The notes below the pieces were generated by a model that saw only the letters and a list, made by a program, of their open reading frames with translations, searched no databases and was not told where the DNA came from. Position numbers and translations under genes: made by a program. DNA of 64,000 nt from Pomphorhynchus laevis (lineage: Eukaryota; Acanthocephala; Palaeacanthocephala; Echinorhynchida; Pomphorhynchidae): NCBI GenBank assembly GCA_012934845.2, contig WNNJ02000808.1, positions 181,424 through 245,423 on the forward strand, written 5' to 3'. Positions 43,589 to 53,463 of the stretch are shown here, piece by piece (the stretch's first letter is position 1; the number at the start of each line of letters is the position of its first letter).

Positions 43589-44877
43589 TCAGCTGTATGG
43601 GATTGCCACATCCCTAGACAGAGCCAGGGGTGGAGGGTTACCCTCTCCACAACTGGCGCTGTCCAAGGTGTGCACTTGCCCACGGGCATTATCTTCATTT
43701 CCCTGGGAGGCCTGTTGTAGTAATTTTCCAATCTTCAATGGAGGAACAGAGTGAGTGGCTCCACCTCTTTTCTGCGATTTCTTCGATACTGGGACGACCG
43801 GCGATGAAATTTCAGGAGCTGTGAAAAGTGTAGCAAGCATGCTAGATATAAGTTTCTCTATGCCCATTTTAGTAGATCTTTTGTAGGAATCCAGAAGGTG
43901 TATAATATCCTTGTCCGACATACGGTTCACCGGAATGGCTACAGTGGCAGCCGACAGTCTGCTAGGAGTCACAGGTGGAGACACATGAACATTCCTGTAT
44001 TTTTTGAAAAAGGGGCACTTTCTAGACCAGGCAGGGTGGTCCCCTTTACAGTTCGCGCATTTGGGAGAAACCACACATTTCTCCCCTTTTAGTAATGAGC
44101 TGCAGGAGTCCATGGAGCATACTCCGCAGATACGAGCTTTTGAACAATTTGATCCCCAGTGCCCCCAGACGTGGCAGACGTTGCAATGAGGGTAGGTAAG
44201 GTTGTCCTCATCAACTATAGAGAAGAGAAGGTTATAACCTAGGAAAGGGTTGCAGGCTGACTGGGATCACGTTAGACTGTGCCCGGATTCCGCCGAGCAT
44301 AAAGCAACTGGAATCGGGAAACCATTATTGTCTTTCAGAGTCCTAACGTTCGAGAGTTTGAACAAGGATTTTAGAGCTTGAAGGTCATCATCTTCTAGAT
44401 GAGGAGGGAAGTTCGATATTCTCAAGGTCGAGAGAATAGGTTTATGCTCGATCATTCCAAGACCATTGAGATTACGTTTGAAAAAATTAACGTAATCGGT
44501 TGCTAGCTCATTGGTAGCAAATGAGATTTTTATAGTTGAATCAAACATTTTCACAGAATTAAAAATAATCCTGTTGCGATAATCATTTACAAACCTCCTT
44601 AGAAATAATGAGAAAAGCTTATGTCGCTCTTGAGGCTGGGTTAGTTTGATAAAAATTAAGTTTCTTAACTTCGGAATATGGGGAGTACCCCGTTAATCAT
44701 AGTACCATCGGTAGATAATAAACCACTTACCTTAGAGTCTGTATTCAAGGAAGTTACCTGAGAATTGAGGGAATTACCATCCATTTCTGTAAAATTTGAT
44801 TTACATATTAATGACTGGATTTGTAAGCGTTTCAATTTACCACGGACTGCTAAATGATCGAGCACTAATGAGGTCAC
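43589..44877 (-). pseudogene. LINE copy D ORF1, zinc-knuckle protein
   Basis: 44877-44665 gives an N-terminal segment (KVSGLLSTDGTMINGVLPIF). 44650-44267 gives a folded domain (QERHKLFSLFLRRFVNDYRN, ISNFPPHLEDDDLQALKSLF). After an in-frame TGA the same frame goes on with CNVCHVWGHWGSNC, CGVC and CANCKGDHPAWSRKC (zinc knuckles) and a carboxy tail with RGGATHSVPPLKIGKLLQQA. The layout matches copy F. The frame change after GVLPIF occurs at the same place in F. Confidence 0.75.
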
Positions 44878-44917
44878 TTCGACTTGATAATAATTGTACC
44901 TTAATTTTCATAATAAT
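44848..44917 (+). repeat. Direct repeat flanking LINE D, right
   Basis: Partner of 40931-41000. It overlaps the first codons assigned to ORF1, so its status as target duplication is not certain. Confidence 0.5.
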
Positions 44918-45356
44918 GACTGCATTTTCAAGTTTTTCAATTGACCGAAATTAAACTACCTCTTCGGGATTCCTTTATGTTTTTCCTAACTTATATTAAA
45001 TATTGTCTAGGTCAGTCGAAGATGTATTTTTTCAATAAACATGTTTTTACAGCATAATGTTCATTTGAGAACTTTCGCAAAATGTCGGAATGAAGCACCA
45101 ATATATTCAGTTTCATAATGTTTCATTACGAGTACTCACACGGACAATTTATCAAAGCCATTGTTACATTGATTTACGTGAACCTAAAATATTAGAAATT
45201 TGCAATCGCAGAAATTCACAAGTACAGTTAAGGCTCGAGGCATTTAGATAAAATTCAATTAAATGATTTTATAATCATTTAATTGGTTTTATAATTTTCT
45301 CTGTAATCAAATGACACATTAAATATTTTAATATATTTTAAAATATATATTATATA

Positions 45357-45429
45357 ATTATGTTAAATTATAAAAACATTAAAACTATCTAATAATCTTA
45401 AGTAAAGATAAGATTATAAGATAATCCAA
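45357..45429 (+). repeat. Long target-site duplication, left copy (73 bp core)
   Basis: 73 bases identical to 46629-46701 except for two positions. Similarity extends left into TATAATTTTCTCTG (45289 and 46595), apart from an extra AT block of about 30 bases in the left copy. The repeat directly abuts the 5' end of LINE copy E. Confidence 0.85.
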
Positions 45430-46594
45430 AATAATTTCAAAACTCCCTCATCTCCATTTATGAAAAAGCGCTTGCGCGTAAAATCGGCGACCATCTAATC
45501 CCACCCAGTTTTTATGAGTTTGTCAAAGGGCGCTTGGTCCATTTATCAATTGGTGAAGTGCATCAGTTTTGTCAGGATAACAGTCATCAGCTTGCTGTGG
45601 TCTGTATTTCTTGTTATTTTTTGCTGCATTCGACAGCATTTCCATTTATTTTGTTATCTCTTCTCTCAGGTCCCTTGGCTTGCCTGCGAGAATTTTTAAC
45701 AAGGTGGAAAATTGTTGTATACTAAGCGATTCTTCTATGAAGACGACCCTGATGCACGTAAGTTCTACCCTATTACGGGTGTGCCTCAAGGATCCCCACT
45801 TTCTCCAATCTTGTATCTTGCTGCCTCCATTATACTGTACAGTAAATTTAAACGCGATCAACATCTTGTGGTATACGTTGATGATACCACATCCCTGTTC
45901 TCTAGACGCAGATGCAAAGATGTTGTCTCGGACATCAGCCGTTTCATTTTAAGATTAAAAGACCAGCTACCCATATCCAATCTTCTTCTCAACTCCTCTA
46001 AATCGCAAGTGGTCGTCTTTCATGGCGCTCCTACCACCAAAAAGAAACTTAAGATATTAGCACTCTCTGCACTTTCCTCCATTTTGCACCCTCAACCACT
46101 CCCTATCTTCACAGGTCGAGTAAAATACCTGGGGTTCACTATTACGGTGAAATGGTCAGCGAAAGTTACGGTGACTTAAACGTATCCTGAAGAAATCTAT
46201 GTGGGCTCTGAAACGCGCCCAGCATATGTCGTTGAAAGGGAAAAATCAGGTGCGCCTTTGAGGCACCTGGGCTATCTCGGGATTAGTCTTCTTCTCAAGA
46301 GGACGTCCCCCAGAGCAAAGGCTAAGGTTTCTTAAGCTCCTCGTCTCTCGTTTACCCAGCATAGTCCGCACCGATTGGATTCTTCGGGGGGGGGGTGAAA
46401 GACCCCGGGTGGTTTAGTCTGAGAGCGGCGTGTTGGATTGGCTGGAGGGCTAAAATTCCTGTGGACCTGAGGCCGTGGCACGATGAAGACTCCATTAACT
46501 ACTGAACTGACTTTGTTTTCTGTTTTCTTTTTCTTCATGTTTGTCTTTTTTAAATTTTTTAGTGATTATATAGTTGTTAACAAAATTCTTATTA
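45430..46594 (+). mobile_element. LINE copy E (D family), 5'-truncated
   Basis: Starts in RT near SISIYEKALARKI and runs through decayed block A. A 155-residue frame at 45712-46179 follows with LYTKRFFYEDDPDARKFYPI, GVPQGSPLSPILYLAASI, LVVYVDDTTSLF (YVDD instead of YADD) and VKYLGFTITVKWS. The carboxy region and a 3' region follow, ending TTAACAAAATTCTTATTA near 46594. A poly-G run of 10 lies at 46385-46394. The ends are set by the long flanking direct repeats. Confidence 0.85.
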
Positions 46595-46628
46595 CTATAA
46601 TTTTCTCTGCAATTAAATATATTATATC

Positions 46629-46701
46629 ATTATGTTAAATTATAAAAACATTAAAGCTATCTAATAATCTTACGTAAAGATAAGATTATAAGATAATCCA
46701 A
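46629..46701 (+). repeat. Long target-site duplication, right copy (73 bp core)
   Basis: Partner of 45357-45429, 71 of 73 identical; the repeated zone as a whole is about 46595-46701. Confidence 0.85.
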
Positions 46702-46924
46702 TTTAAAATATTAGATAAAAATGAAAAAAAATATTTAGAAAAATATGAAGTATACTTTAGTCTTGTTTAAAGATGCGTCGTGTTTTGTACATAAACTTAG
46801 ACTACAGTATTAATCAAGTTTCGAATGTATCCTTAATGACTTGAAATCGTTGAACTTGAAGTTCGATGGAACATTATCGAGGCACTTTGCTTATCTATAA
46901 AATATTTTATTTTAGTCGACACTT

Positions 46925-47095
46925 CTAGAATATTACAACTACATTGTTAGCATTTAATGTCAACCTTTCACCTTTTATTATAAACTGTATTTCTGCTCTC
47001 GGGTCAATCTTTCTTTTGTCTTCTAGTACTTTTCCGTGGCAGATATAAACTTTAGCCAATTCTCTAGAAGTTTGCAAGTTTACAATTTTGCAATT
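46925..47095 (-). CDS. Possible terminal exon of a host gene
   Basis: A 56-codon open stretch on the minus strand ending in TAG at 46925-46927 reads ELAKVYICHGKVLEDKRKID then PRAEIQFIIKGERLTLNANN and VVVIF. Residue use is that of a compact folded protein, unlike chance frames in this AT-rich DNA. It has no Met, and a CTTCTAG splice-acceptor-like site sits just upstream of AGAATTGG at 47064-47070. I do not recognise the family. Short open pieces at 47200-47260 and 47390-47420 could be other exons, but I cannot connect them. Confidence 0.3.
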   Translation of the reverse strand, partial: NCKIVNLQTSRELAKVYICHGKVLEDKRKIDPRAEIQFIIKGERLTLNANNVVVIF

Positions 47096-47099
47096 TTAT

Positions 47100-49740
47100 T
47101 TGCGGTTGGTAGTAAAAAAGTAAATGCAACACGATTTTTTTCAACATCACTGAATCACCTGCTTTCGCTATTTAAATATGTAAAATAAAAACCCTCATTT
47201 AAATTGAGATTTTAATTTACTGTCATTCATTCCTTCCTTATCTACATTTTTGGCATTATTCCCGGAAAATTAGACTTTTAGTAAAATAATCATTTATTAA
47301 TTTAATCTTTTTGTTTTTACGACTTTAGTTTAAAACCATAAATACCGTATTTTTATATTTCTGTACGCCATACAATATTTCCTTAGTTACTGCTGCCAAG
47401 GAGGATGACAGCCGAGATATTGTAACTCATTTACATATTGGCATATTTACACAGATAAAGTACGGGCTTCTGGGTTTTTTAAACTTAAACTGAATTGTTT
47501 ATTTAAAAATCGCTTTTATATTTAATTTATGGTTTCGTACTGTTGTCTGCGTTGATATATTTTGATCGAGTTTACTCGCGGTACTGTGACTTGCGAATTT
47601 TGAATTTGTCAATTTTTTATTCAGAATAATTCAACATCTCTAATTTTAAATTATTAAAAAATTTCCTAATTTAATGTATGTTTGATGCTAACGATTATTA
47701 ACTAAAATAAAATGCATGTGTTTTGACTTTTGAATTTTGATATTTATTTTCGTTTATTCTATTTTTACAAAGAGTCGATTATCTGTACACAAGTTGCTAA
47801 AATTAAAATCTGCTCTATAATTCATTGTTAATAACACACTAAGTTACTAAATTTAATTAATTAAAGTTACTAAATTTAGTAAATTTAATTAATTACCAAG
47901 TTTAGCGATTTTGTTTTAGATTCTCGTAAAGTTACAAAGCATAATAATTCCAAATTTCAGATTATTTCACGCAGAGCTAAAATATATTTGTTCTTAGCTA
48001 GCTGCTTATTTGAGATATTGAACATAATAATATTTGATTATAATCAACAAAAATGAAATGTTTAACTTTATTAAACTCAACTTTATTATCTTAATAAACT
48101 TAAATATTATCTATTTATTAATTCGATTAAGAAGCATTTATTTTTACTACGACTGTAATTAAATTCGTTAAATTCAAAGTTGTTAAATTCATTAACTCTT
48201 AAGTACACTTTTGATTATATTGTAATTTTTACCTGAAAGACTATAAATTATAAAATATGGCAGACATAAGTAACGAATACATTTAATTTTCGAGAACGTT
48301 TCGCGCTCATCTCTAGAATTTGACAAATATTCAACTAGTTTGAACAATTTTGACATTTTAGTCTAAAGAAAAGTAAAGGACATTTAAAAACAAATTGAAC
48401 ATTTTTGCATTCTGATAGAAAATGATTACAAGCCAAAACAATAAAATAAAGAATACAAGAGATATTTCTACATTTGAAAGAAAGTTACCCAAACTTCACA
48501 ATAACAGATTTTAATAAAACTCAAATTTGCAGAGTTTGAATTGGTCAGATTGAATTGGATTTTGTAAGATAATTAATATCCAAAAAGTAACACGTAGTTC
48601 AGTGCCAATCTTTTTTTAAATAATCATGACATGATTTTTATAGCAATGATATCCATCATTTAAAAGTCACATTTTTAATTATAATTTAAGTGACATTTTA
48701 ATTATCATTTGATAATTAAAAATATAAATAATAAAAATTTATTAATTTAATAATAAATTAATATATTAATCATTATTTGAGCTATGCTCTATCAAGAGTA
48801 TCAAATTTAAGCTACTTTAATTAAATTAATTAAATTAATTAAATTAATTTAATCAATTTAAATTATAATATAATCTTTTTAATTATATTATAATCTAATA
48901 TATTTAATATTTTCTAGGTTATAAGAATAATCCTGCAGAATTGATTATATTTTAGAAAATTCAACAATCAATATTTTATTTATTAATAAATAAAACAATT
49001 TGTCTAATGCCTCAAAATAAACCCGACTAAAGTTATATTTCATATTTAAGATATTTAAATAATTCTTAATTGAATCAAAATTTTAATTATTTTATTATTT
49101 TTATGCTTTATTTTTGTGTTTTGTTTTGACAAATCTCAAAATGTTAATTAATTGTGTTGTTTAATTCATTTGCTTTAGAATTTAATTTGATTTCGTTGTA
49201 TTCCAACCACAATTGTATTTTTTTTAACTTTTAGAATACTATTGTAAATACTATTATAAATCATAATTTAAAATTGATTTAATTTAAATTATAATATAAT
49301 CTATTTAATTATATTAAAGGACATTTAAAAACAAATTAAACATTTTTGTATTTTTTATTGCATCAATAAAGTAAATTATTTTATCAGTTTGCATTGAGTT
49401 TATTCTTTCATCTAACACATGAATTTTCGATGACCAAATTGGTTATATTATATATGGAACCTTTGCCAAATGACTGTTTCTCTTTTGAGTAGCCTATTTT
49501 TGTGGTAGCATACGAATCTATTTACTGTGATTGGAAAGCTACTGCAACGCGTTTGTTGCACACGGTATATAATTAAATGCATTAATGTTTTATAATTTTG
49601 CATAAATGCATTATATATTCTATATTGCATATAATATATTTAAATTATAATCTATTTAATTATATTACAATCTAAAAGATATGGAAACGTCGCCATTGAA
49701 AACAATTTTTACTGGACGGTAATACATTTTCAATTACTGA
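47100..49740. other. AT-rich intergenic DNA
   Basis: No gene with good support. A 46-base block (AAGGACATTTAAAAACAAAT and onward) at about 48375 recurs at 49317. A block TTAATTATATTATAATCTA recurs near 48885, 49300 and 49660. The remainder is A/T runs. Confidence 0.45.
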
Positions 49741-49812
49741 TTTATTGCAGATAGCTGTGTCGCTGTTGACGTAGAAATATGGAACACTAAAAGAAATAAC
49801 CTAACTTTAATA

Positions 49813-50394
49813 ATGATATCAATCTACATTTTATTAGGAACTTCGTTTTCGTGCCTAGTATTAACATTAATATACTTCTTACACCTTTGTGGCTTATTTC
49901 GTCGACTGAGTGCCAAAATCGATAAACCATGGTATCCACGATGCATATATTACCGTTACTTAACTGGTCATTATTCCAATCGCACTAAAGCGTATAGGGA
50001 GCTTGAAATTTTATGTGGAGCAGAATCAAAAGTCCGAACCATGAGTCTGTATTACGACGATCCGTATTATACAAATTCAACTGAGTGCCGATGTGCCATC
50101 GGTGTCGAAGCAAAGGAAGAAATTACAAAAAGAAATCTTATACAGGCAGGATATATGAGCACTATCTTTCCCGATATTGATAATGCTGTTATTGTTCAAT
50201 TTCATCTTACTACAATATTTTCAATCCAGATTGCAATTTGGAAAATATATCCATTCATTAAGTGGTATCTCAAAGCTAACAAACTATGTGCTTATCCATT
50301 GATAGAAATATGTCACGATAGTGTAATGACTGTATTCGCTCCATTGAAAAAACAGCATGACTTCTTTGTTCCCGAATGCGCTGATTTACTTTGA
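49813..50394 (+). CDS. TEX264-like membrane protein (GyrI-like domain), short form
   Basis: 193 residues in one exon. Residues 4-27 are hydrophobic (LLGTSFSCLVLTLIYFLHLC), an N-terminal membrane anchor as in TEX264. The GyrI-like domain follows: YYRYLTGHYSNRTKAYREL, MSLYYDDPYYTNSTECRCAI (the human YYD-P and CRCAVG region), HLTTIFSIQIAIWKIYPFIK, ANKLCAYPLIEIC and HDFFVPE. Vertebrate TEX264 is an ER-membrane receptor for ER-phagy with a disordered tail holding an LC3-binding motif. This protein stops right after FFVPE, so that tail is absent. An acceptor-like TGATTTATTGCAG lies at about 49738-49750, which fits a non-coding first exon. Homology is recalled from memory, but the blocks match in order and spacing. 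Confidence 0.85.
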   Translation: MISIYILLGTSFSCLVLTLIYFLHLCGLFRRLSAKIDKPWYPRCIYYRYLTGHYSNRTKAYRELEILCGAESKVRTMSLYYDDPYYTNSTECRCAIGVEAKEEITKRNLIQAGYMSTIFPDIDNAVIVQFHLTTIFSIQIAIWKIYPFIKWYLKANKLCAYPLIEICHDSVMTVFAPLKKQHDFFVPECADLL

Positions 50395-50454
50395 ACAAAA
50401 AATAACAGGATATTGTTAATTTACAAAATTTATGCAATTTTAATATTGTTGTTT

Positions 50455-50645
50455 ATAATAAACTAATCAAATTTTCAGTTTCTATACATAATTTTAAAAA
50501 TGGAAAAGTTTTCATGAGTGAATTGTGTGTTATCGGATGATCAAAAGATTCTACAATTGCATATAATAAACTAATCAAATTTTCAGTTTCTATACTTGTG
50601 CGAATTGTTTGATATCGGAGGATCAAAAGATTCTACAATTGCAGC
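50455..50645 (+). repeat. Tandem duplication in the 3' flank of the TEX264-like gene
   Basis: ATAATAAACTAATCAAATTTTCAG... at 50455-50488 recurs at 50569-50600, and the block ATCGG-GGATCAAAAGATTCTACAATTGCA at 50531-50562 recurs at 50613-50645. Thus about 115 bases are duplicated imperfectly. The second block belongs to the 5' part of LINE copy F, so the duplication probably formed when a LINE inserted here. Confidence 0.65.
50457..50462 (+). promoter_or_regulatory. Poly(A) signal of the TEX264-like gene
   Basis: AATAAA, 63 bases after the stop codon. A second AATAAA in the duplicated copy near 50570 could also serve. Confidence 0.5.
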
Positions 50646-51491
50646 AGAAATCGGAGAATATCGTGTAAACTCAAGCAAAATGCAGGTAACTTCGTCTACA
50701 ATATCAAACGAGGTAAGTGGTTTGTTATCATCTACTGTAAAAGATGTAATTGGGAAACTTCCCCCAATATCCAAATAAAAAAATCCTGTCGGTTATTAAG
50801 CTATCAGTGCCAATAGAGCGCCATAAGCTATTTAACATATTCCTGCGTAAGTTTACTGAAAAATATAATAATAGAGTCCTATTCCACTCAGTACGCTACT
50901 TTGAAGCTGAAATCAAGATATTCTTCATTTCCTGGGACCTTGCAAAGGAGTATGAAACCTTTTTCAACAACGAATTAATGGATCTTGGTACAGTACAATT
51001 TAAACCTATTCAAGCTTCCATCAAAATTTCGAATCTTCCTCCCCACCTGGATCAGAAGGATATTGAGTCTTTAAAGAGATTATTTAGATTAACAAACTTC
51101 CCTTACGTGACTGAGAAGAATGCATTTTCTCTCCCGATAGCTTTTGCGTCCTCTTCCATTGATAATGCTAAGATCCTGACAAAAGCCGCCTGTAACCCCC
51201 TTTTTGGGACATATCCTAATGTTAAAACTCATAAGCACCGACGAGCTAGCTTACCCGCACTGCAATGCTTGCCACGAATGGGACCACTGGGGCTCCGGAT
51301 GTGTTAAGGAGAAGTCTTGTGGAGTATGCGGCCTAACTAATTGCCCGCAAGTTGGCGGGAAGTGCTCCTCCCAGCCCAAGTGCTCAAATTGTGGAGGAGC
51401 CCACCTAGCGTGGTACAGGAAGCGTGCGAACTTCAAACTGTATTGTTCCCACCACTGCTTCTCTCACCCCAATAAAAAGATTACCCCGTGA
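50596..51491 (+). pseudogene. LINE copy F ORF1, zinc-knuckle protein
   Basis: First frame: NEVSGLLSSTVKDVIGKLPP. The overlapping second frame (50750-51307): VIKLSVPIERHKLFNIFLRK, SVRYFEAEIKIFFISWDLAK, ISNLPPHLDQKDIESLKRLF. Third frame (51204-51491): YPHCNACHEWDHWGSGC (CX2CX4HX4C), KSCGVCGLTNC, PKCSNCGGAHLAWYRK. The first frame change sits at the same place as in copy D, next to GGTAAGTGGTTT. Confidence 0.7.
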
Positions 51492-51871
51492 CTTTTGGTG
51501 CAGTTGCGGGTAAAATGACTGACAACGATATTATCGGGTTAGTCGACTCCACAAGACAAGCAATCTTTAAGCAATAGGAGAACTTGATCCAGAAACAGCT
51601 TGCTTTATTTTTTACCGCTCCAGTAATCGCCGACCCTCCGGAGGAATCAAAGAAGAGAGGAGCATCCTCCTTCTCACACAGAGTTCCGCCTGTGAAGATC
51701 GGGAAAATGTTAAAATCTGAGGCCGAAGATGCAGTCGTTGCACTTATGGGAAATTAAGATAATGCCCGTGGGTAAGTGTATTCCCTAGTAGGGGCTTGTG
51801 GTGGAAAGGGCGACCTTTCCGCCCTTAGCTCCGTCTATGTCAAGGCAATCCCACCCAGCTAATCTAATGCA

Positions 51872-52705
51872 ATGCAGAGTACTCGTGAGCCTTTTTCACT
51901 AAATATCCTTCAGTGGAATTCGGGAGGTGCTTCTGCCCTTAGACTTCTATTCGATAGAGATGCAGATGTCATAGTCCTTCAGGAGACTCGGTCTATCCGT
52001 CTCCCCCAGGACATTACTCGATTCATCCCTAAACACATTTATCCCTACTATACTCCGTACATAACCCCACCTCAATCTTCTTCGTCTCAAAATCTTCTAA
52101 CCGTAGTAAAATGCTCCCTAAGATCCTCCCTACTGCTAAACTATTTTTGTCCAGCCCTGTCTTGTTTAGCTATATCGCTTTATAAGAATGGTAAACGTAT
52201 CAGTATAGCCAATATCTATATTAGGCCAGGGGAAATTCACAAGAACCATGAGCTCCTGGACCGTGTTTTAGGTAGTGGCTATGACATGTTACTCGGTGAC
52301 TTCAACGACAGAACTGGTCGTTGGATTAATGCAGCACTCCGCAGAGCCCGGAACGACTACCTTATTCATAAACCACCGTACCCCACCTTTCATTGCTCAA
52401 CAACTAATTTACTCATCGACATATTACTGCTTCATAAGATGTGGTTGTTGAAACCCATCTATACTGAGCAGTCGCGCCAAAAACAGACCACCTCGCATGA
52501 CCTAATTCGTTGGCGAATAGAGGAAGATACGTTGCCTAGGAGTAGAAATCACTTTGACCCTGTCAGAGTGGCTTTCTTTCAGGCAGCTATCCAACTCTTC
52601 CCCAGAATTGGTAATGCGAGTTTGACCGAATTAAATTCATACCTCTCATCACAAGACAGGTCTTCTCGAAATAATATTGGAGCACTAGATACAGGTTCTA
52701 GTTGA
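51872..52705 (+). CDS. LINE copy F endonuclease, 277 residues, uninterrupted
   Basis: MQSTREPFSLNILQWNSGGA, DADVIVLQETRSI (catalytic QE), ISIANIYIRPGEI, YDMLLGDFNDRTGRW, NLLIDILLLHKMWLL and TTSHDLIRWRIEED (catalytic histidine). About 80% identical at the protein level to copy D over its whole length. The frame ends after YLSSQ in a short unrelated end (SSRNNIGALDTGSS) caused by a deletion relative to copy D. In LINEs this is the target-nicking enzyme. Confidence 0.85.
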   Translation: MQSTREPFSLNILQWNSGGASALRLLFDRDADVIVLQETRSIRLPQDITRFIPKHIYPYYTPYITPPQSSSSQNLLTVVKCSLRSSLLLNYFCPALSCLAISLYKNGKRISIANIYIRPGEIHKNHELLDRVLGSGYDMLLGDFNDRTGRWINAALRRARNDYLIHKPPYPTFHCSTTNLLIDILLLHKMWLLKPIYTEQSRQKQTTSHDLIRWRIEEDTLPRSRNHFDPVRVAFFQAAIQLFPRIGNASLTELNSYLSSQDRSSRNNIGALDTGSS

Positions 52706-53463
52706 GTATGGATAAGGCGAGCATTTCTTGCATTAACCCTTCTCAGTCTTTCTTTTGGAAGATATTTAAGAGGGAGAGGTTTGTCTGCTGGAAGGAGAGA
52801 GCATTAGGTTGGATCGGTAGCACAGGTCTTGACAAAGTTTTGGGGAGTCACTATCCCTACATAATTATGGAGCCACTCTATCTCCGCAATCAATCCCGCC
52901 TTGGGGCGACTACATGAGCATGGACTTATCTGTCACAGATATCCTAAACTCTTGGGGCCATTTCCAGGCACCTCCAAATACCACGCATCACTCTCTACTC
53001 GAAACTGTTTGCTTTTGACAGACAGTCAAAGAAAGGATGTCGCCATCACTATGCTACTAGCCTCCCTGTCCGATGTTGCTTAATATCAGCCGTCGTGTTT
53101 TTATGCCAAAAAAGAAATCGATTATTTGCCCTAAAGATCTGTGGCCTATCTCAATTCAAAACTTCATCATCTCCATTTATGAAAAAGTGCTTGCGCGTAA
53201 AATCCGCGATCATCTATGTAGACGAAATTTAATCCCACCAGGTTTTCATGGATACGTAAAAGATCGCTCGGTCCATACAGCAATAGGTGAGTACACCAGT
53301 TTTGTCAAGACAACAGTCATCAGCTTGCTGTTGCTGTTTTTCTTAACTTTTCTGCTGCATTTGACCGCATTTCCATTCCTTTTGTTATCTCTTCTCTCAG
53401 GTTCTTTGGGTTACCAGCGAGAATTGTTAACAGGGTGGAAATATTATTATATACCAAGCGATA
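52702..53463 (+). pseudogene. LINE copy F linker and start of RT
   Basis: 52702-52917 holds the linker (NPSQSFFWKIFKRERFVCWK, ERALGWIGSTGLDKVL). 52930-53083 (LTDSQRKDVAITMLLASLSD) and 53073-53463 (ICPKDLWPISIQNFIISIYE, ARKIRDHLCRRNLIP, YVKDRSVHTAIGE) hold the RT start in changing frames. Block B and YADD are missing because of the truncation. Confidence 0.7.

Larger units (their letters stand above)
41001..44877 (-). mobile_element. LINE copy D (Jockey/I group), full length, nearly intact
   Basis: Minus strand: ORF1 (44877-43589), a few bases, then ORF2 (43579-41199) with endonuclease, linker and RT, then a 3' region of about 200 bases ending TAATAAAATCCTTATTA near 41001. ORF2 has one frameshift (near 42765) and one in-frame stop (42487-42489); ORF1 has one in-frame TGA (44267-44269) and a frame change near 44690 that is shared with copy F. 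Copies E, F and G belong to the same or a sister family. Its carboxy motif RGRPPEQRLRFL links it to LINEs A-C. Confidence 0.85.
50600..53463 (+). mobile_element. LINE copy F (D family), 3'-truncated
   Basis: ORF1 pieces at 50596-50778, 50750-51307 and 51204-51491; endonuclease at 51872-52705; linker at 52702-52917; RT start at 52900-53463, where the copy stops inside RT (just after the TK motif that precedes FIYEDDPDA in copy D). Directly behind it the ORF1 start of copy G begins. Between ORF1 and ORF2 (51492-51871) lies a decayed ORF1 tail (GGASSFSHRVPPVKIGKML in broken frames). Confidence 0.8.

Noticed and set aside
46385-46394. Poly-G run as a structural element
   Set aside because: Copy D has a similar C-rich stretch at the matching place; it is ordinary LINE 3' sequence with a homopolymer expansion.
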